Origin: Hyperoodon ampullatus
Taxonomy: Eukaryota > Chordata > Mammalia > Artiodactyla > Ziphiidae
Length of the DNA: 64,000 nt
Reading direction: 5' to 3'
Assembly (NCBI GenBank): GCA_949752795.1
Contig: CATKHW010000009.1
Span: forward strand, 682,001 to 746,000
The notes under the pieces are model-generated. The model saw nothing but the letters and a program-made list of their open reading frames with translations, ran no database searches and was not told the DNA's origin. A program made the translations under genes and the position numbers. How positions within the stretch are numbered: position 1 is the stretch's first letter; every line of letters starts with the position of its first letter. Below are positions 35,799 through 50,892 of this stretch, in pieces.

Positions 35799-38700
35799 GT
35801 GCATCGTTGTCGAAGTTGTGCCCCTCTTCCTGTGCTTTAAAGGTGATTCCAATGTACCTCTTGAAATCTGTTTCCTGCTATTCTCGCTCACTTTCAAGTC
35901 CGCCTCATTGCCTTCCCTCAGCTGATTTTTGGACGATGGTTGTCCTTTATTACTCTGCAGTTTGTGAATTGCTGTGACCCTGAGCTCCATTTTTCAACTC
36001 GTTTTTTGTGAGATGACGGCAGGTCCAAAACTTTGGTTCAGGAACTATACTGGTTCCCGGCGGGTGGCTGAGACTTTGGTTAATTCTTATACCTGCCAGG
36101 AAATTAGAGTGACATGTGCCCGTCCAAATGCCTAACAGCTACTCTCTCATTGGTTGTCCCTCTTCCCTTTCATCCTCTGCCAAATTGGCAAACTGTGTGA
36201 TCCAGCAGGTTAAAGGGGCTGTCTCTCCAAGTTGGGACATTGATAGTAAAGCAGTTGGAAAGTCAAACCGGAGCACCAGGAGAGGGACTATTAGTTGAGT
36301 TTTAGAAACCTTTCGTTTCTTCACAGAGTATCCCTTCTCTAGGTTTCCCGTACATGTTATAGCTGTAGTAATATTCCCTTCTTCCTGGAGAGTTGGGACC
36401 CAAGGAATGGGTGCCACACATTATTGCTTTAAAGGGTCTGCATTTGCTCACTGAATCTCACCAATCCTCTCAGTCCCAAGTGTCCAGGCTTATGCCACAT
36501 CCAGCTGTCGTATATAGGGTCATTCTAGGTTTCATCAGAGCCCCTGAAGGAATTGTAAAGAATTTCCCTGTTTTTTTGTTTTGTTTTTAAATTCCTTTTT
36601 ATCATGGGTTTCACCTGATTTTCACTGCCATGTTTACGCCAGTCTAGACACACTTGATTCCCTTATGGAGACATATCAATACATAGGTTTTAAGATTCTT
36701 ACTAGTCAGATATATTCCTCTGCGGAGAATAGCGGTGTTGAATCCCGTTCACTGAGGAAGGAGTAGGTCTTGTCTATTCTGTATTTGGATTATGTAATGG
36801 TACCTGTGTTAATATCAAATTCTGGCTTTATGCATCTCCCCACCTCTCCTTTCCCCTTAAGCAGGCATAAGTATATTTTCTACATGTGAGACTCTGTTCT
36901 CTTTACTAATTCAGTTCATGTGTACCCATGTTTACATTTCCTTTATAAGTGATATCTTATGTCAGAATGCTCCATGGCTCTTGTCATCATAATGCTCCAT
37001 GATGCTTGTCACCACGATTATCCATGGTCTCCTCATCACAATACTCGACGGTGTTGCCATCACATTGCTCCATGCCCTGGTCATTACAATGCTTCATGTC
37101 CCTTGTCATCACAATTCTCCTTCTCTTTGTCTTCACAATGTTCCATGACACTTCTCATCACAATGTTACATGCTCTTGTCATCACAATTCTCCATGAACT
37201 TGTCATCGCAATTCTCCCTGAACCCTGTCATAGCAAGCTCCATATGCTTGTCAACACAATGCTTCATGACATTGTTATAAAAACTCTCAATGTTGCTTGT
37301 AATCACAATGCTCCCTGCCATTGTCATCACAGTGCTCCATGACACTTGTCATCACAGTGCTCCATGCCCTTGTCATCACAATGCTCCATTGCACCTGTCA
37401 TAACAATGCTCCATGACCCCTGCCATCACAATGTTCCACCGCCTTGTCATCACAATGCTCCATGACCCATGTCATCACAATGTTCCCTGACACCTGTCAT
37501 CACAATGCTCCTTGCCCCTTGTCAGTACAGTGCTCCATGATGCTCGTCATCGCAATTACCCAAGGTCTTCTCATCACAATGCTTCACGGTTTTACCATCA
37601 CAATGCTCCATGCCCTGGTCATCTCAATGCTCCATGTCCCTTTTCATCACAGTTCTCCACGTCCTTGTCATCACAATGCTTCTTGACACTTCTCATCAAA
37701 ATGATATATCTTCTTGTCATCACAAATCTCCATGCACTTGTCATCGCAATGCTCTATGACCCCTTTCATAGCAAGCTCCATGTGCTTTTCATCACAATGC
37801 TTCACGACCTTGTCATCAAAATTCTCAATGGCGCTTGTCATCACAATGCTCCATGCCCTTGTCATCACAATTCTGCATGACCCTTGTCATCGCAATGTTC
37901 CAAGCCCTTGTCATCAAAACGCTCAATTACCTTTGTCATCACAATCCTCCATGACACTTGGTATCACAATGTGCCATGCCATTGTCATCACAATGAACAA
38001 TGACATATGTAATCACAATGCTCCCTGACACCTATCTTCACAATACTCCATGACCTTGTCATCACAATGTTCCCTGCCCTTGTCATCAAAATGTGCCATG
38101 CCAACTGTCATCACAATAATCCATGAAACATGTCAGACCAAAGTTCCATGCCCCTGTCATCAAAATGCTCCATGCCCTTGTCGTCAAAATGATCCATGAC
38201 CCCTGTCATCACAATGCTCCGTGACTCCAGTCATCACAATGCTTCATGAAAATTGTCCTCACAATGGTCCATGCCCTCGTCACACAAGGCTCTGTGACCT
38301 TTGTCACCACAATGCTCCATGCCCTTGTCATCTCAATGTGACATGCCACTGTCATCACAATAATCCATGAAAAATGTCAGAACAATGTTCTATGCCCCTG
38401 TCATCACAATGCTCCTTGCCCTTGTCATCACAATACTCCATGACCTTTGTCATCGCAATTCTCAATACACTTGTCATCACAATGCTCCCTAACACTTGTC
38501 GTCAGAATGCTTCTTGAACCCTGTCATGAAAAGGCTCCATGCCTTTTTCATCACAATTCTCCATGTCATTTTCATCACAATGTTCCATGCCATTGTCATC
38601 ACAATACTCCACAAGCTAGTCATCACAATGCTCCATGACAATTGTCATTACAATGCTCCATGACCGCTGTCAACAGAATTCTCTATAACAACTGCCATCA

Positions 38701-40083
38701 CAATGCTCCATGCCCCTTGTCATTACAGTGCTCCATGACACACGTCATCACAATTATCCATGGTCTTCTCATCACAATGCTCCACGGTCTTGCCATCACA
38801 ATGCTGCATGCCCTGGTCATCACAATGCTCCATGTCTTTGGTGATCACAGTTCTCCACTTCCTTGGAATCACTATGCTCCATGACACTTCTCCTCACAGT
38901 GTTAAATGCTTTGTCATCACAATTCTCTATGCACTTTTCATCACAATGCTCCATGACCCCAGTCATAGCCAGCTCCATGTGGTTGTCATCCCAATGCTTC
39001 ATAAATTGTCATCAAAATTATCAATGGCCATTGTCATCACAATGCTCCATGCCCTTGTCATCACAATGCTCCAAGCCCTTGTCATCACAATGCTCCATTA
39101 CCTTTGTCATCACAAACCTCCATGACACTTGGTATCACAATGCTCCATGGCATTGTCATCACAAGGGACGATGACATATGTCATCACAATGCTCCCTGAC
39201 TCCGGTCTTCACAATAATCCATTACATTGTCATCACAATGATCCATGCCCTTGTCATAATATTGCACCATGCCCACTGTCATCACAATAATCCATGAAAA
39301 TTGTCAGACCAATGCTCCATGCCCATGTCATCACAATGCTCCATGCCCTTTTCATCACAATGCTCCAAGAACCCAGTAATCACAATGCTCTATGCCCCTT
39401 TTCATCAGAATGCTCCATGAGACTTGTCATCACAAGGGTCCATGGTCTTCTCATCACAATGCTCCAGCACCATGTCATCAGAATGCTCCATTCCCTTGTC
39501 ATCACAATGTTCTATGACACCTTTCATCACAATACTCCATGAATATTTTCAGCCCAATGTTCCATTACCTTCTCATCACAATGCTTCATGAACCATGTCA
39601 TCAAAATGCTCCATGAACACTGTCATCAAAATGCTCCATGACCATTGTCATCACATTGATCCATGCCCCTGTCATCCCAGTGTTCCATGGCCCCTGTAAT
39701 CACAATGATCTGTGACGCTTGTCATCACATTGCTCCGTGACCCTTGTCATCACAATGCTCCATGCTTTGTCAGCAAAATCCTACATGACATTGTCATCAC
39801 AATGCTCCATGCGATTGTCATCATAATTCTCCATTACCATTGTCATCAAAATCCTCCATAAACCTTGGGATCACATTGCTTCAAGCCCTTGTCATCAAAA
39901 TGCTCCATGTTCTTGAAATCAAAATGATCCATGACCTCTGTCATCACAATGCTCCAAAAACTTGTGATCACAATGTTCCATAACACTTGTCATCACAATG
40001 TCCCTTGACGCTGGTCATCACAATTATCCATGGTCTTCTCATCACAATGCTCCATGATCGTTGTCATCACAATGCTCAATACA

Positions 40084-41225
40084 CTTATCATCACAATGCT
40101 CCCTGACAGTTGTCATCAGTATGCTCCTTGAACCCTGTCATGACAAGGCTCCATGCCTTTTTCATCACAATGATCCATTCCCTTTTCATCACAATGCTCC
40201 AAGACGCATGTTGTCACAATGCTCCCTGACTCCAGACATCACAATGCTTCATGACATTTGTCATCACAATGGTCCATGACCTGGTCACACAAAGCTCTGT
40301 GACCTTTGTCACCACAATGCTCCATGAAATATTTATCACAATGCTCTGTGAACCTTGTCATCACAAAGCTCCATGCCTTTGTAAGCACAATGCTCCATGA
40401 CACTTGTCATCACAATGCTCGATGTGCTTGTCAGCACAATGCTCCATAAATCTTGTCATCAAAATGCTCCATAAATCTTGTCATCACAATGCTCCATGCA
40501 CTTCTCCTTAAAATGCCTTCTCACCACTGATATCCCAATGTTCTATCACTAGTCATCACAATACTCCCTCACCCCTGTCATCACTATATTCCATGACCCT
40601 TGTAATCACAATTTTCCATGCACTTGTCGTCACAAAGCTCCATGACGCATATCATCAAAATGCTCCATGGCCTTCTCATCACAATGCTCCATGCCCTTGT
40701 CATCACAATGCTCCAACACCCCTGTAATCACAATGCTCCATGCCCCTTTTCATCTCAATGCTCCATGAACCCTGTCATCACAATGCACCGTGCCCATCAC
40801 CATAATATTTCATGCTATTGTCATCACAATGAAATCAAAATGCTCAATGACCTCTGTCATCACAATGCACCAAACCCTTCTGATCACAATGTTCCATAAC
40901 ACTTGTCATCACAATGCCCCATGACGCTGGTCACCACAATTATCCATGGTCTTCTCATCACAATGCTCCATGATCTTTGTCATCACAATGTTCAATACAC
41001 TTATCATCACAATGCTCCCTGACAGTTGTCATCAGTTTGTTCCTTGAAACCTGTAATGACAAGGCTCCATGCATTTTTCATCACAATGATCCATTCCCTT
41101 TTCATCAGAATGCTCCCAGACCCCTGTAATCACAGTGCTCCATGTACTTGTCATCACATTGCTTCAAAACCCCTGTAATCTCAAAGCTCCATGCAACTTT
41201 TCATCAGAATGCTCCATGCCCTTGT
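40084..41225 (+). repeat. Duplicated S25 block, copy 2 (partner 1-1,240)
   Basis: It follows the variant-unit order of the first 1.24 kb of the window. The rare CACCATAATATTTCATGC form at about 40,797 is shared. Compared with the partner it lacks one unit near 40,430 and three units (75 bp) near 41,140. Confidence 0.85.
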
Positions 41226-44200
41226 CATCACAATGCTCCATGACCCTTGTCATCGCAATGTTCCAAGCCCTTGTCATCAAAATGTTCCATTACCTTTGTC
41301 ATCACAATCCTCCATGACACTTGGTATCACAGTGCTCCATGCCATTGTCATCACAATGGACAATGACATATGTCATCACAGTGCTCCCTGACACCTGTCT
41401 TCACAACACTCCATCACCTTGTCATCACAATGTTCCATGCCCCTGTCATCACAATGCTCCATGCCCTTGTCATCACAATAATCCATGAAACATGTCAGAC
41501 CAACGGTCCATGACCCTTGTCATCACAATGCTCCGTGACTCCAGTCATCACAATGCTTCATGACCATTCTCCTCACAATGGTCCATGACCTCGTCACACA
41601 AGGCTCTGTGACCTTGGTCACCAAAATGCTCCATGCCCTTGTCATCTCAATGCTCCATGCCCACTGTCATCACAATAATCCATGAACCTTGTCAGACCAA
41701 TGTTCCATGCCCATGTCATCACATTGCTCCATGCCCTTGTCATCACAATGCTCCATGACCCCTGTCATCACAATGCTCTGTGACTCCAGTCATCACAATG
41801 ATTCATGACCTTTCTCATCACAATGGTCCATGCCCTCGTCACACAAGGCTCTGTGGTCTTTGTCACAACAATGCTCCATGAAATTTTCATCACAATGCTC
41901 TGTGTCCCTTGTCATCACAGTGCTCCATGCCTTTGTCAGCACAATACTCCATGACCCTTGTCATCAAAATGCTCCAAGAATCCTGTAATCACAACGTTCC
42001 ATGCAATTGTCATCGCAAAGCTCCATGACGCATGTCATCAGAATGCTCCATTGCCTTCTCATCACAATGTGCCATGCCCACCCTCATAGCAATAATCCAT
42101 GAAACTTGTCAGACCAATTCTCCATGCACCTGTCATCACAATGCTCCATGCCCTTGTCATCACAATGCTCATTGACACCCGCCATAACAATACTCAATGA
42201 ATATTGTCAGCCCAATACTCCATGAACTTCTCATCACAATGCTCGATGACCCCTGGCATCACAATGCTCCATGACCAATGTCATCACAACGCTCCATGAC
42301 ACCAGACAACACAATGATCCGGGACTCTTGTCATCAAAATTTTCCATGACCCTTGTCATCACAATGATCCATGTTTTGCCATCCCAAAGCTCCATGACCC
42401 CTGTAAACACAATGCTCCATGACGCTTGTCATCACAATGCTCCATGCATTTGTCAGCAAAATGCTACATGACCTTGTCATCACAATGCTCCATGCACTTG
42501 TCATCACAATACTCCATTCCCATTGTCATCAAAATCCTCCATGAACCTTGGGTTCACATTGCTTCATGCCCTTGTCATCACAATGCTCTATGCTCCTTTA
42601 AATGAAAATGATACATGACTTCTGTCATCACAATGCTCCAAATCCTTGTGATAACAATGTTCCATAATACTTGTCATCACAATGCTCCATGATGCCTATC
42701 ATCAAAATGCTCCCTGACCTTTGTCATCACAATTCTCAATACACATGTCATCACAATGCTCCCTGACACTTGTCGTCAGAATGCTGCTGGAGCACTGTCA
42801 TGAAAAGGCTCCATGCCTTTTTCAGCACATTACTCCACAAGCTTGTCATCAGAAGGGTCCATGACAATTGTCATCACAATGATCCATGACACCTGTCATC
42901 ACAGTGCTCCATGCCCCTTGTCATTAAAGTGCGCCATGACGCTCATCATCACAATTATCCATGGTCTTCTCATCACAATGCTCCACGGTCCTGCCATCAC
43001 AATGCTCCATGCCCTGGTCATCACAATTCTACATGTCCTTGACATCACAATGCTCCAAGACACTTCTCATCAAAATGTTACATGCTGTTGTCAATACAGT
43101 TCTCCATGCACTTTTCATTGCAATGCTCCATGACCCCTGTCATAGCAAGCTCGATGCGCTTCTCATCACAGTGCGTCACGACCTTCTCATCAAAATTCTC
43201 AATGGCCCTTGTCATCACAACTCTCCATGATCTTATCATCAGAGTGCTCCTTGACCTTGTCATCACGATGCTCAAAGCCCTTGTCATCACAATGCTCCAT
43301 TACATTTGTCATCCCAATCTTTCATGACACTTGGCATCACAATGCCCAATGGCATTGTCATCACAATGGAACGTGACATATGTCATCACAATGCTCCCTG
43401 ACACCTGCCTTCACAATAATGTATGACATTGTCATCACAATGCTCCATGCCCTTGTCATCACAATGAGCCATGCCAACTGTCATCCAATAATCCATAAAA
43501 CTTGTCAGAGCAATGCTCTATGCCTCTGTCATCACAATCCACCATGCCCTTGTCATCACAATGCTCCATGACCCCGGTCGTCACAATGCTCCGTGACTCC
43601 AGTCATAACAATGATTCATGACCTTTGTCATCAAAATGGTCCATGCCCTCGTCATCAGAAGTCTCTGTGACCTTTGTCACCACAATGCTCCATGAACTTT
43701 TGATCACAATGCTCCATGACCCTTGTCATCACAATGCTCCATGCATTTCTCAGCACGATGCTCCATGACCCATTTCATCACAATGCTTCATGCGCTAGCC
43801 AGCACAATGCTCCATAACACATGCCATAACAATGCACCACACGCTTGTCATCACAATGCTCCACAACCTTGTCAACACAACGCTCCATAAACCTTGTCAT
43901 CACAATGCTCCATACACTTCTCATCAAAATGCTCTCTCACCACTGATTTCACACTGTTCCATCACTAGTCATCACAATACTCCCTCACCCCTGTCATCAC
44001 AATGTTCCATGACCCCTGTAATCACAATGCTACATGCCCTTATCACCACAATGTTCGATGACCCCTGACATCACAACGTTCCATAATCCCTGTCATCAAA
44101 ATGCTCCATGGCGCTTTTCATCACAATGCTCCATGACCCCTGACATCACAATGTTCCATAACCCCTCTCATCAAAATATTCGATGACCATTTTCATCAAA

Positions 44201-47200
44201 TTGCTCCATGACCCTGTCATCACTATGCACCCTGCCCTTCTCATTGCAATGCACCACACACTTGTCAACAAAATGCTCCATGACCTTTGACATCACAAAA
44301 CTCCATGACCCTTGGCATCGCAATGCTCCATGCCATTGTCATCACAGTGCTTCCTGAAGCCTCTCATCACATTGCTTCCATGTCCTTGTCATCACAAAGC
44401 TCCACGATGCTTGTCATCAAAATGCTCGATGCCCTTCTCATCACAATGCTCCATGCCCTTGTCATTACAATCCTCCATGACCCATGTAACACAGTGTTGT
44501 GTGACCTTGTCATCACAGTGCGCCATGCCCACTCTCATCACAATAATCCATGAAACTTTTCAGACCAATGCTACATACAATTGTAATCACAATGCTCCCT
44601 TACCCCTGTCATGACAATGCTCCATTAGCCCTGCCATCAAAATGATCCAAGGCCTTGTCCTCACAAGGTTCCATAACCCTTGGCATCACAATGATCCAAG
44701 ACCCCTGTATTCACAATGCTCCATGCCCTTGTCATCACAATGCTCCAAGGCTCCTTTAATCACAATGCTCCATGCCCCATTTCATCAGAATGCTCCATGA
44801 GACTTGTCATCACAAAGTTCCATAGTCTTCTCATCACAATGCTCCAGAATCTTGTCATCACGATGCTCCATTCCCTTGTCATCACAATGCTCCATGACCC
44901 CTGTCATCACAATACTCCATGAACATTTTCAGCCCAATGTTCCATGAACTTCTCATCACAATGCTCCATGACCCCTGTCATTACAATGCTCTATGACTAC
45001 TGTCATCACAATTCTCCATGACCCCTTACAACACAATAATCCGGGACATTTATCATCAAAATGCTCCCTGACCCTTGTCATCACAATGATCCGTGCCCTT
45101 GCCATCTTAATTCTCCATGACCGCTGTAATCACAATGCTCCGTGTTGCTTGTCTTCACAGTGCTCCATGAAACTTGTCATCACGATGCTCCATGCCTTTG
45201 TCAGCAAAATGCTACATGACATTATCATCACAATGCCCCATGCGCTTGTCATCAAAATCCTCCATGAAACTTTGGATCACATTGCTTCATGCCCTTGTCA
45301 TCACAATGCTCCATGCTCCTTGAAATCAAAATGATCCATGACCTGTCATCACAATGCTCCAAAACCTTGTGATCACAATGTTCCATAACCCTTGACGTCA
45401 CAATGATCCATGATGCCTGTCATCACAATATTCCATGTCATTGTCATCACAATGCTCCATGACCATCGTCATCACAATGCTCAATAAATTTGTCATCACA
45501 ATGCTCACTGACAGTTGTTGTCAGAATGCTCCTTGAAACCTGTCATGAAAAGGCTCCATGCATTTTTCATCACAATGATCCATTCCCTGGTCATCACAAT
45601 GCTCCAAGACCCCTGTAATCACAATTCTCCAGGCCCTTGTCATCACAAAGCTCCATGACGCATGTCATCAGAATGCTACATTGCCTTCTCATCACAATGC
45701 TCCATGCCCTTGTCATCAGAATGCTCCAAGACCAATTTAATCACAATTCTCCATTCCCCTTTTCATCTCAATGCTCCATGAACCCTGTAATCACAATGCA
45801 CCATGCTCATCATCATAATGCTTCATGCTATGGTCATCATAATGAAATCAAAATGCTCCATGAACTCTGTCATCACAATGCTCCAAACCCTTATGATCAC
45901 AATGTTCCATAACACTTGTCATCACAACGCCCCATGATGCTCGTCATCACAATTATCCATGGTTTTCTAATCACAATGCTCCATGACCTTTGTCATCACA
46001 ATGCTCAATTTAATTGTCATCACAATGCTCCCTGACACTTGTCGTCAGTATGCTCCTTGAACCCTGTCATAACAAGGCTCCATGCCTTTTCCATCACAAT
46101 GATCCATGCCCTTTTCATCACAATGCTCCAAGACCCCTGTAATCACAATGCTCCATGCCCTTTTCATCACAATGCTCCATGACCCCTGTCATCACAATGC
46201 TCCAAGCACTTGTCATCACAATCCTCCTTGACACTTGGCATCACAATGCTCCATGTCATTGTCATCACAATGGACCACTGCATATGTCATCTCCGTGCTC
46301 CCTGACACCTGTCTTCACAATACTGTATCACCTTGTTATCACAATGCTCCATGCCCTTGTCATCAAAAAGTGCCATGCCCACTCTCATCACAATAAGCCA
46401 TAAAACTTGTCAGAGCTATGCTCTATGGCCCTGTCATCACAATGCTCCATGCCCTTTTCATCACAAAGCTCCATGACCCCTGTCATCACAGTCTTCCTTG
46501 ACTCCAGTCATAACAATGATTCATGACCTTTATCATCACAATGTTCCATGCCCTCTTCATCACAAGTCCCTGTGACCTTTGTCACCACAATGCTCCATGA
46601 ACATTTGATCACAATGCTCCGTGACCCTTGTCATCACAATGCTCCATGCCTTCTTTAGCACAATGCTCCATGACCATTGTCATCACAATGCTCCATGTGC
46701 TAATCAGCACAATGCTCCATAAAACATGTCATAACAATGTGTCATGCACTTGTCATCACAATGCTCCACAATCTTGTCATCACAACGCTCCATAAACATT
46801 GTCATCACAATGCTCCATACACTTCTCATCAAAATGCTCTCTCACCACTGATATCAAAATGTTCCATCACTAGTCATCACAATAGTCCCTCACCCCTGTC
46901 ATCACAATGTTCCATGACCCCTGTCATCACAATGGTACATGCCCTTATCATCACAATGTTCAATAACCATTAAAATCACAATGTTCCATAACACATGTCA
47001 TCAAAATTCTCCATGACCCATTTCATCAAAATGCTCCATGAACCCTGACATCACAATGTTCCATAACCCCTGTCATCAGAATGTTCGATGACACTTTTCA
47101 TCAAATTGCTCCATGACCCTGTCATCACAATGCACGCTGCCGTTCTAATCACAATGCACGACGCACTTGTCATCAAAGTGCTCCATGACCTTTGTCATCA

Positions 47201-50200
47201 CAAAGCTCCATGACCCTTTGCATCACAATGTTCCATGCCATTTTCATCACAATGCTTTGTGAAGCTTCTCATCACATTGTTCCATGTCCTGGTCATCACA
47301 AAGCTCCAAGACGCTTGTCATCAAAATGCTTGATGCCCTTCTCATCACAATGCTCCATGCCCTTGTCATTACAATCCTTCATGACCCATGTATCAGAGTG
47401 TTCCATGACCTGTCATCACAATGCTCCAAACCCTTGTGATCACAATGTTCCATAACACTTGACATCACAATTCTCCATGATGCCTGTCATCACAATACTA
47501 CATGCCCTTTTCATCACAATGCTCCATGACCATTTTCATCACAATGCTCAATACACTTGTCATCACAATGCTCCCTGACACTTGTTGTCAGAATGCTCCT
47601 TTAAATCTGTAATGAAAAGTCTCCATGCATTTTTCATCACAATGATCCATGCCCTTTTCATCACAATGCTCCATGCCATTGTCATCACAATACTCCACAA
47701 GCTTATCATAAGAATGCTCCATGACCACTGTCATCACAATGTTCCATGACCTCTGTCAACACAATGCTCCATGACGCATGTCATCAGAATGTTCCATGCC
47801 CCTTGTCATACACTGCTCCATGATGCTCGTCATCACAGTTATCCATTTTTCTCATCACAGTGCTCCATGGTCTTTCGATCACAATGCTCCATTCCCTGGT
47901 CATAACAATGCTCCATGTCCCTTGTCATTACAATTCTCCACGTTCTTGTCATCACAGTGCTCCATGACACTTCTCATCACAATTTTACATGCTCTTGTCA
48001 TCACAATTCTCCATGCACCTGTCATCGAAATGTCCCATGACACCTGTCATAGCAAGATCCATGGCTTTGTCATCAAAATGCTTCATACCTTGTCATCAAA
48101 ATTCTAAATGCCCATTTTAATCACAATGCTCCATGACCCTTGTTATCACAATGCTCCAAGCCCTTGTCATCACAATGCTCCATTACATTTGTCATCACAA
48201 TCCTCCATGACACTTGGCATCACAATGCTCCATGCCCTTGTCATCACAACTTGCCATGCACACTGTCATCACAATAATCCATAAAACATGTTACACCAAT
48301 TTTCCATGCCACTGTCTTCACAATGCTCCATGCCCTTGTTGTCACAAAACTACATGACGCATGTCATCAGAATGCTCCATTGCCTTCTTATCACAATGCT
48401 CCTTTCCTTTGTCATCATAATGTTCCAAGACCACTTTAATCACAATGCTCCATGCCACTTTTCATCTCAATTCTCCATGAAACCTGTCATCACAATGCAC
48501 CATGCCCATTATCATAATGCTTCATGCTATTGTCACCACAATGAAATCAAAATGTTCCATGACCTCTGTCATCAATATGCTCCAAACCCTGGTGATCACA
48601 AGGTTCCATATCACTTGTCATCACAACGCTCCATGACGCTCGTCATCACAATTATCCATGGTTATCTCATCACAATGCTCCATGAACTTTGTCATCACAA
48701 TGCTCAATACACTTGTCATCACAATGCTCCTTGACCCCTGTCATCACAATACTCCATGCATATTTTCCGCCAAATGATCCATGACCTTCTCATCACAATG
48801 CTCCATGACTCTTGTCATCACAATGCTCCATGACCCCTCTCATCACAATGATCCATGACCCTTGTAATCACAAGGTTGCAAGCCATTGTCATCAAAATAC
48901 TCCATTACCTTTGTCATCACAATCTTCCATGACACTTGGAATCACAATGCTCCATGCCATTGTCATCACAATGGACAATGACATATGTCATCACAATGCT
49001 CCCTGACACCTGTCTTCACAATATGCCATGACCTTGTCATCACAATGTTCCATGCCCTTGTCATCACAATGCGCCATGCCCACTGGCATCAGAATAATCC
49101 ATGAAACTTGTCAGACAAATGTTCCATGCCACTGTCATCACAATGCTCCATGCCCATGTCATCACAATGCTCCATTACCCATGTCATTAAAATGCTCCTT
49201 GCCTCCAGTCATCACAATGCTTCATGACTTTTGTCATCACAATGCTCCATGCCCACTGTCATCACAATAATCCATGAAACTTGTCAGACCAATTGTCCAT
49301 GCCCCCGTCACACAAGGCTCTGTGATCTTTGTCACCACAGTGCTCCATGAATATTTCATCACAATGCTCTGTGTCCCTTGTCATCACCATGCTCAATGCC
49401 TTTGTCAGCACAATGCTCCATGACACTTGTCATTAAAATGCTCCATGCGCTTCTCAGCACAATGTTCCATGACCCGTGCCATCACAATGCTCCGTGACTC
49501 CAGTCATCACAGTGCTTCATGACCTTTGTCAACCCAGTGGTCCATGCCCTCTTCACACAAGGCTCTGTGACCTTTGTCATCACAATGCTCCATGCCCACT
49601 GTCATCACAATAATCCATGAAACTTGTCAGACAAATGATCCATGCTCCTGTCAGCACATTGCTCCGTGCCCTTGTTATCACAATGCTCCATGACCCCTGA
49701 CATCACAATGTTTCATAACCCCTGTCACAAAATGCTCCATGACCCATTTCTTCACAAAGCTTCATGACCCCTGACATCACAATGTTCCATAAGGCCTGTC
49801 ATCAAAATATTCCATGACGCTTTTCATCAAATTGCTCCATGACCTTGCCATCACAATGCTCCCTGCCCTTCTCATCACAATGCACCACGCCCTTGTCATC
49901 AAAATGCCCCTTGACATTTTTCATCACAAATCTCCATGACCCCTGGCATCACAATGCTCCATGTCATTGTCATCACAATGCTCAATGAAATCTCTCATCA
50001 CATTGCTCCATGCCCTTGTCATCACAATGCTCCATTACACCTGTCATAACAATGCTCCATGACCCCTGCCATCACAATGTTCCACGGCCTTGTCATCACA
50101 AGGCTCCATGACCCTTGTCATCACAATGCTCCAAGACCTCTGTAATCACAATTCTCCATGCCCCTTTGCATCTCAATTCTCCATCAAACCTGTCATCACA

Positions 50201-50653
50201 ATGCACCAAGCCCATCATCATAATGATTCATGCTATTGTCATCACTATGAAATCAAAATGCTCCATGACTTCTCTCATCACAAAGCTGCAAACCCTTCTG
50301 ATCACAATGTTCCATGACACTTGTCATCACAATGCCCCATGACGCTCGTCATTACAATTATGCAAGGTCTTCTCATCACAATGCTCCATGACCTTTATCA
50401 ACACAATGCTCAATACACTTGTCATCAAAATGCTCCCTGACACTTGTCATCACTATGCTCCTTGAACACTGTCATGACAAGGCTCCCTGCATTTTTCATC
50501 ACAATGATGCATTCCCTTTTCTTCACAATGCTCCGCGACCCCTCTTATCACAATGCTCCGTGACTCCAGACATCACAATGCTTCATGACATTTGTCATCA
50601 CAATGGTCCATGACCTTGTCACACAAAGCTCTGTGACCTTTGTCACCACAATG

Positions 50654-50667
50654 CTCCATGAACTTTT
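50654..50667. repeat. SINE target-site duplication, left copy
   Basis: The 14 bp string CTCCATGAACTTTT is repeated exactly at 50,879-50,892. Its 3' Ts merge with the poly-T tract, so the true length may be slightly shorter. Confidence 0.9.
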
Positions 50668-50879
50668 TTTTTTTTTTTTTTTTTTTTGCAGTACGCGGGC
50701 CTCTCACTGTTGTGGCCTCTCCCGCTGCGGAGCACAGGCTCCGGACGCGCAGGCTCAGCGGCCATGGCTCATGGGCCCAGCCACTCCGCGGCATGTGGGA
50801 TCCTCCCTGACCGGGGCACGAACCCGTGTCCCCTGCATCGGCAGGCGGACTCTCAACCTCTGCGCCACCAGGGAAGCCC
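50664..50879 (-). mobile_element. Cetacean tRNA-derived SINE (CHR-type)
   Basis: Read on the minus strand, the element starts GGGCTTCCCTGGTGGCGCAG, has a Pol III A box (TGGCGCAGAGG, at 50,857-50,867) and a B box (GGGTTCGTGCC, at 50,815-50,825), then the tRNA-unrelated body and a poly-A tail seen here as 24 T at 50,664-50,687. The body matches the CHR-type SINE family of cetaceans as I know it. The clean tail and exact target duplication indicate a fairly young insertion. It lies between single S25 units of a duplicated block whose second copy lacks it. Confidence 0.95.
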
Positions 50880-50892
50880 TCCATGAACTTTT
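50879..50892. repeat. SINE target-site duplication, right copy
   Basis: Exact repeat of the 14 bp at 50,654-50,667, directly after the SINE head. Confidence 0.9.

Larger units (their letters stand above)
29590..36959 (+). repeat. M1.74 macrosatellite, block 2 (about 4.2 units)
   Basis: Palindromes start at 30,414, 32,247, 33,989 and 35,727. Periods are 1,833, 1,742 and 1,738 bp; the long one comes from an internal duplication near 31,600-31,760. The first unit, next to the island, is diverged, whereas those after about 31,690 are close to the homogeneous type of block 3. The block ends within a unit at GATATCTTATG (about 36,959), where S25 begins without any spacer. Short open frames around the palindromes (for example GRMRFLLNIFRRKCIRPFWP) are hairpin translations shared by all copies and are not evidence of a gene. 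Confidence 0.92.

Noticed and set aside
50815..50867. A tRNA gene suggested by A-box and B-box sequences
   Set aside because: The boxes belong to the tRNA-derived head of the SINE. The cloverleaf is not maintained, and the element has a SINE body, poly-A tail and target duplication.
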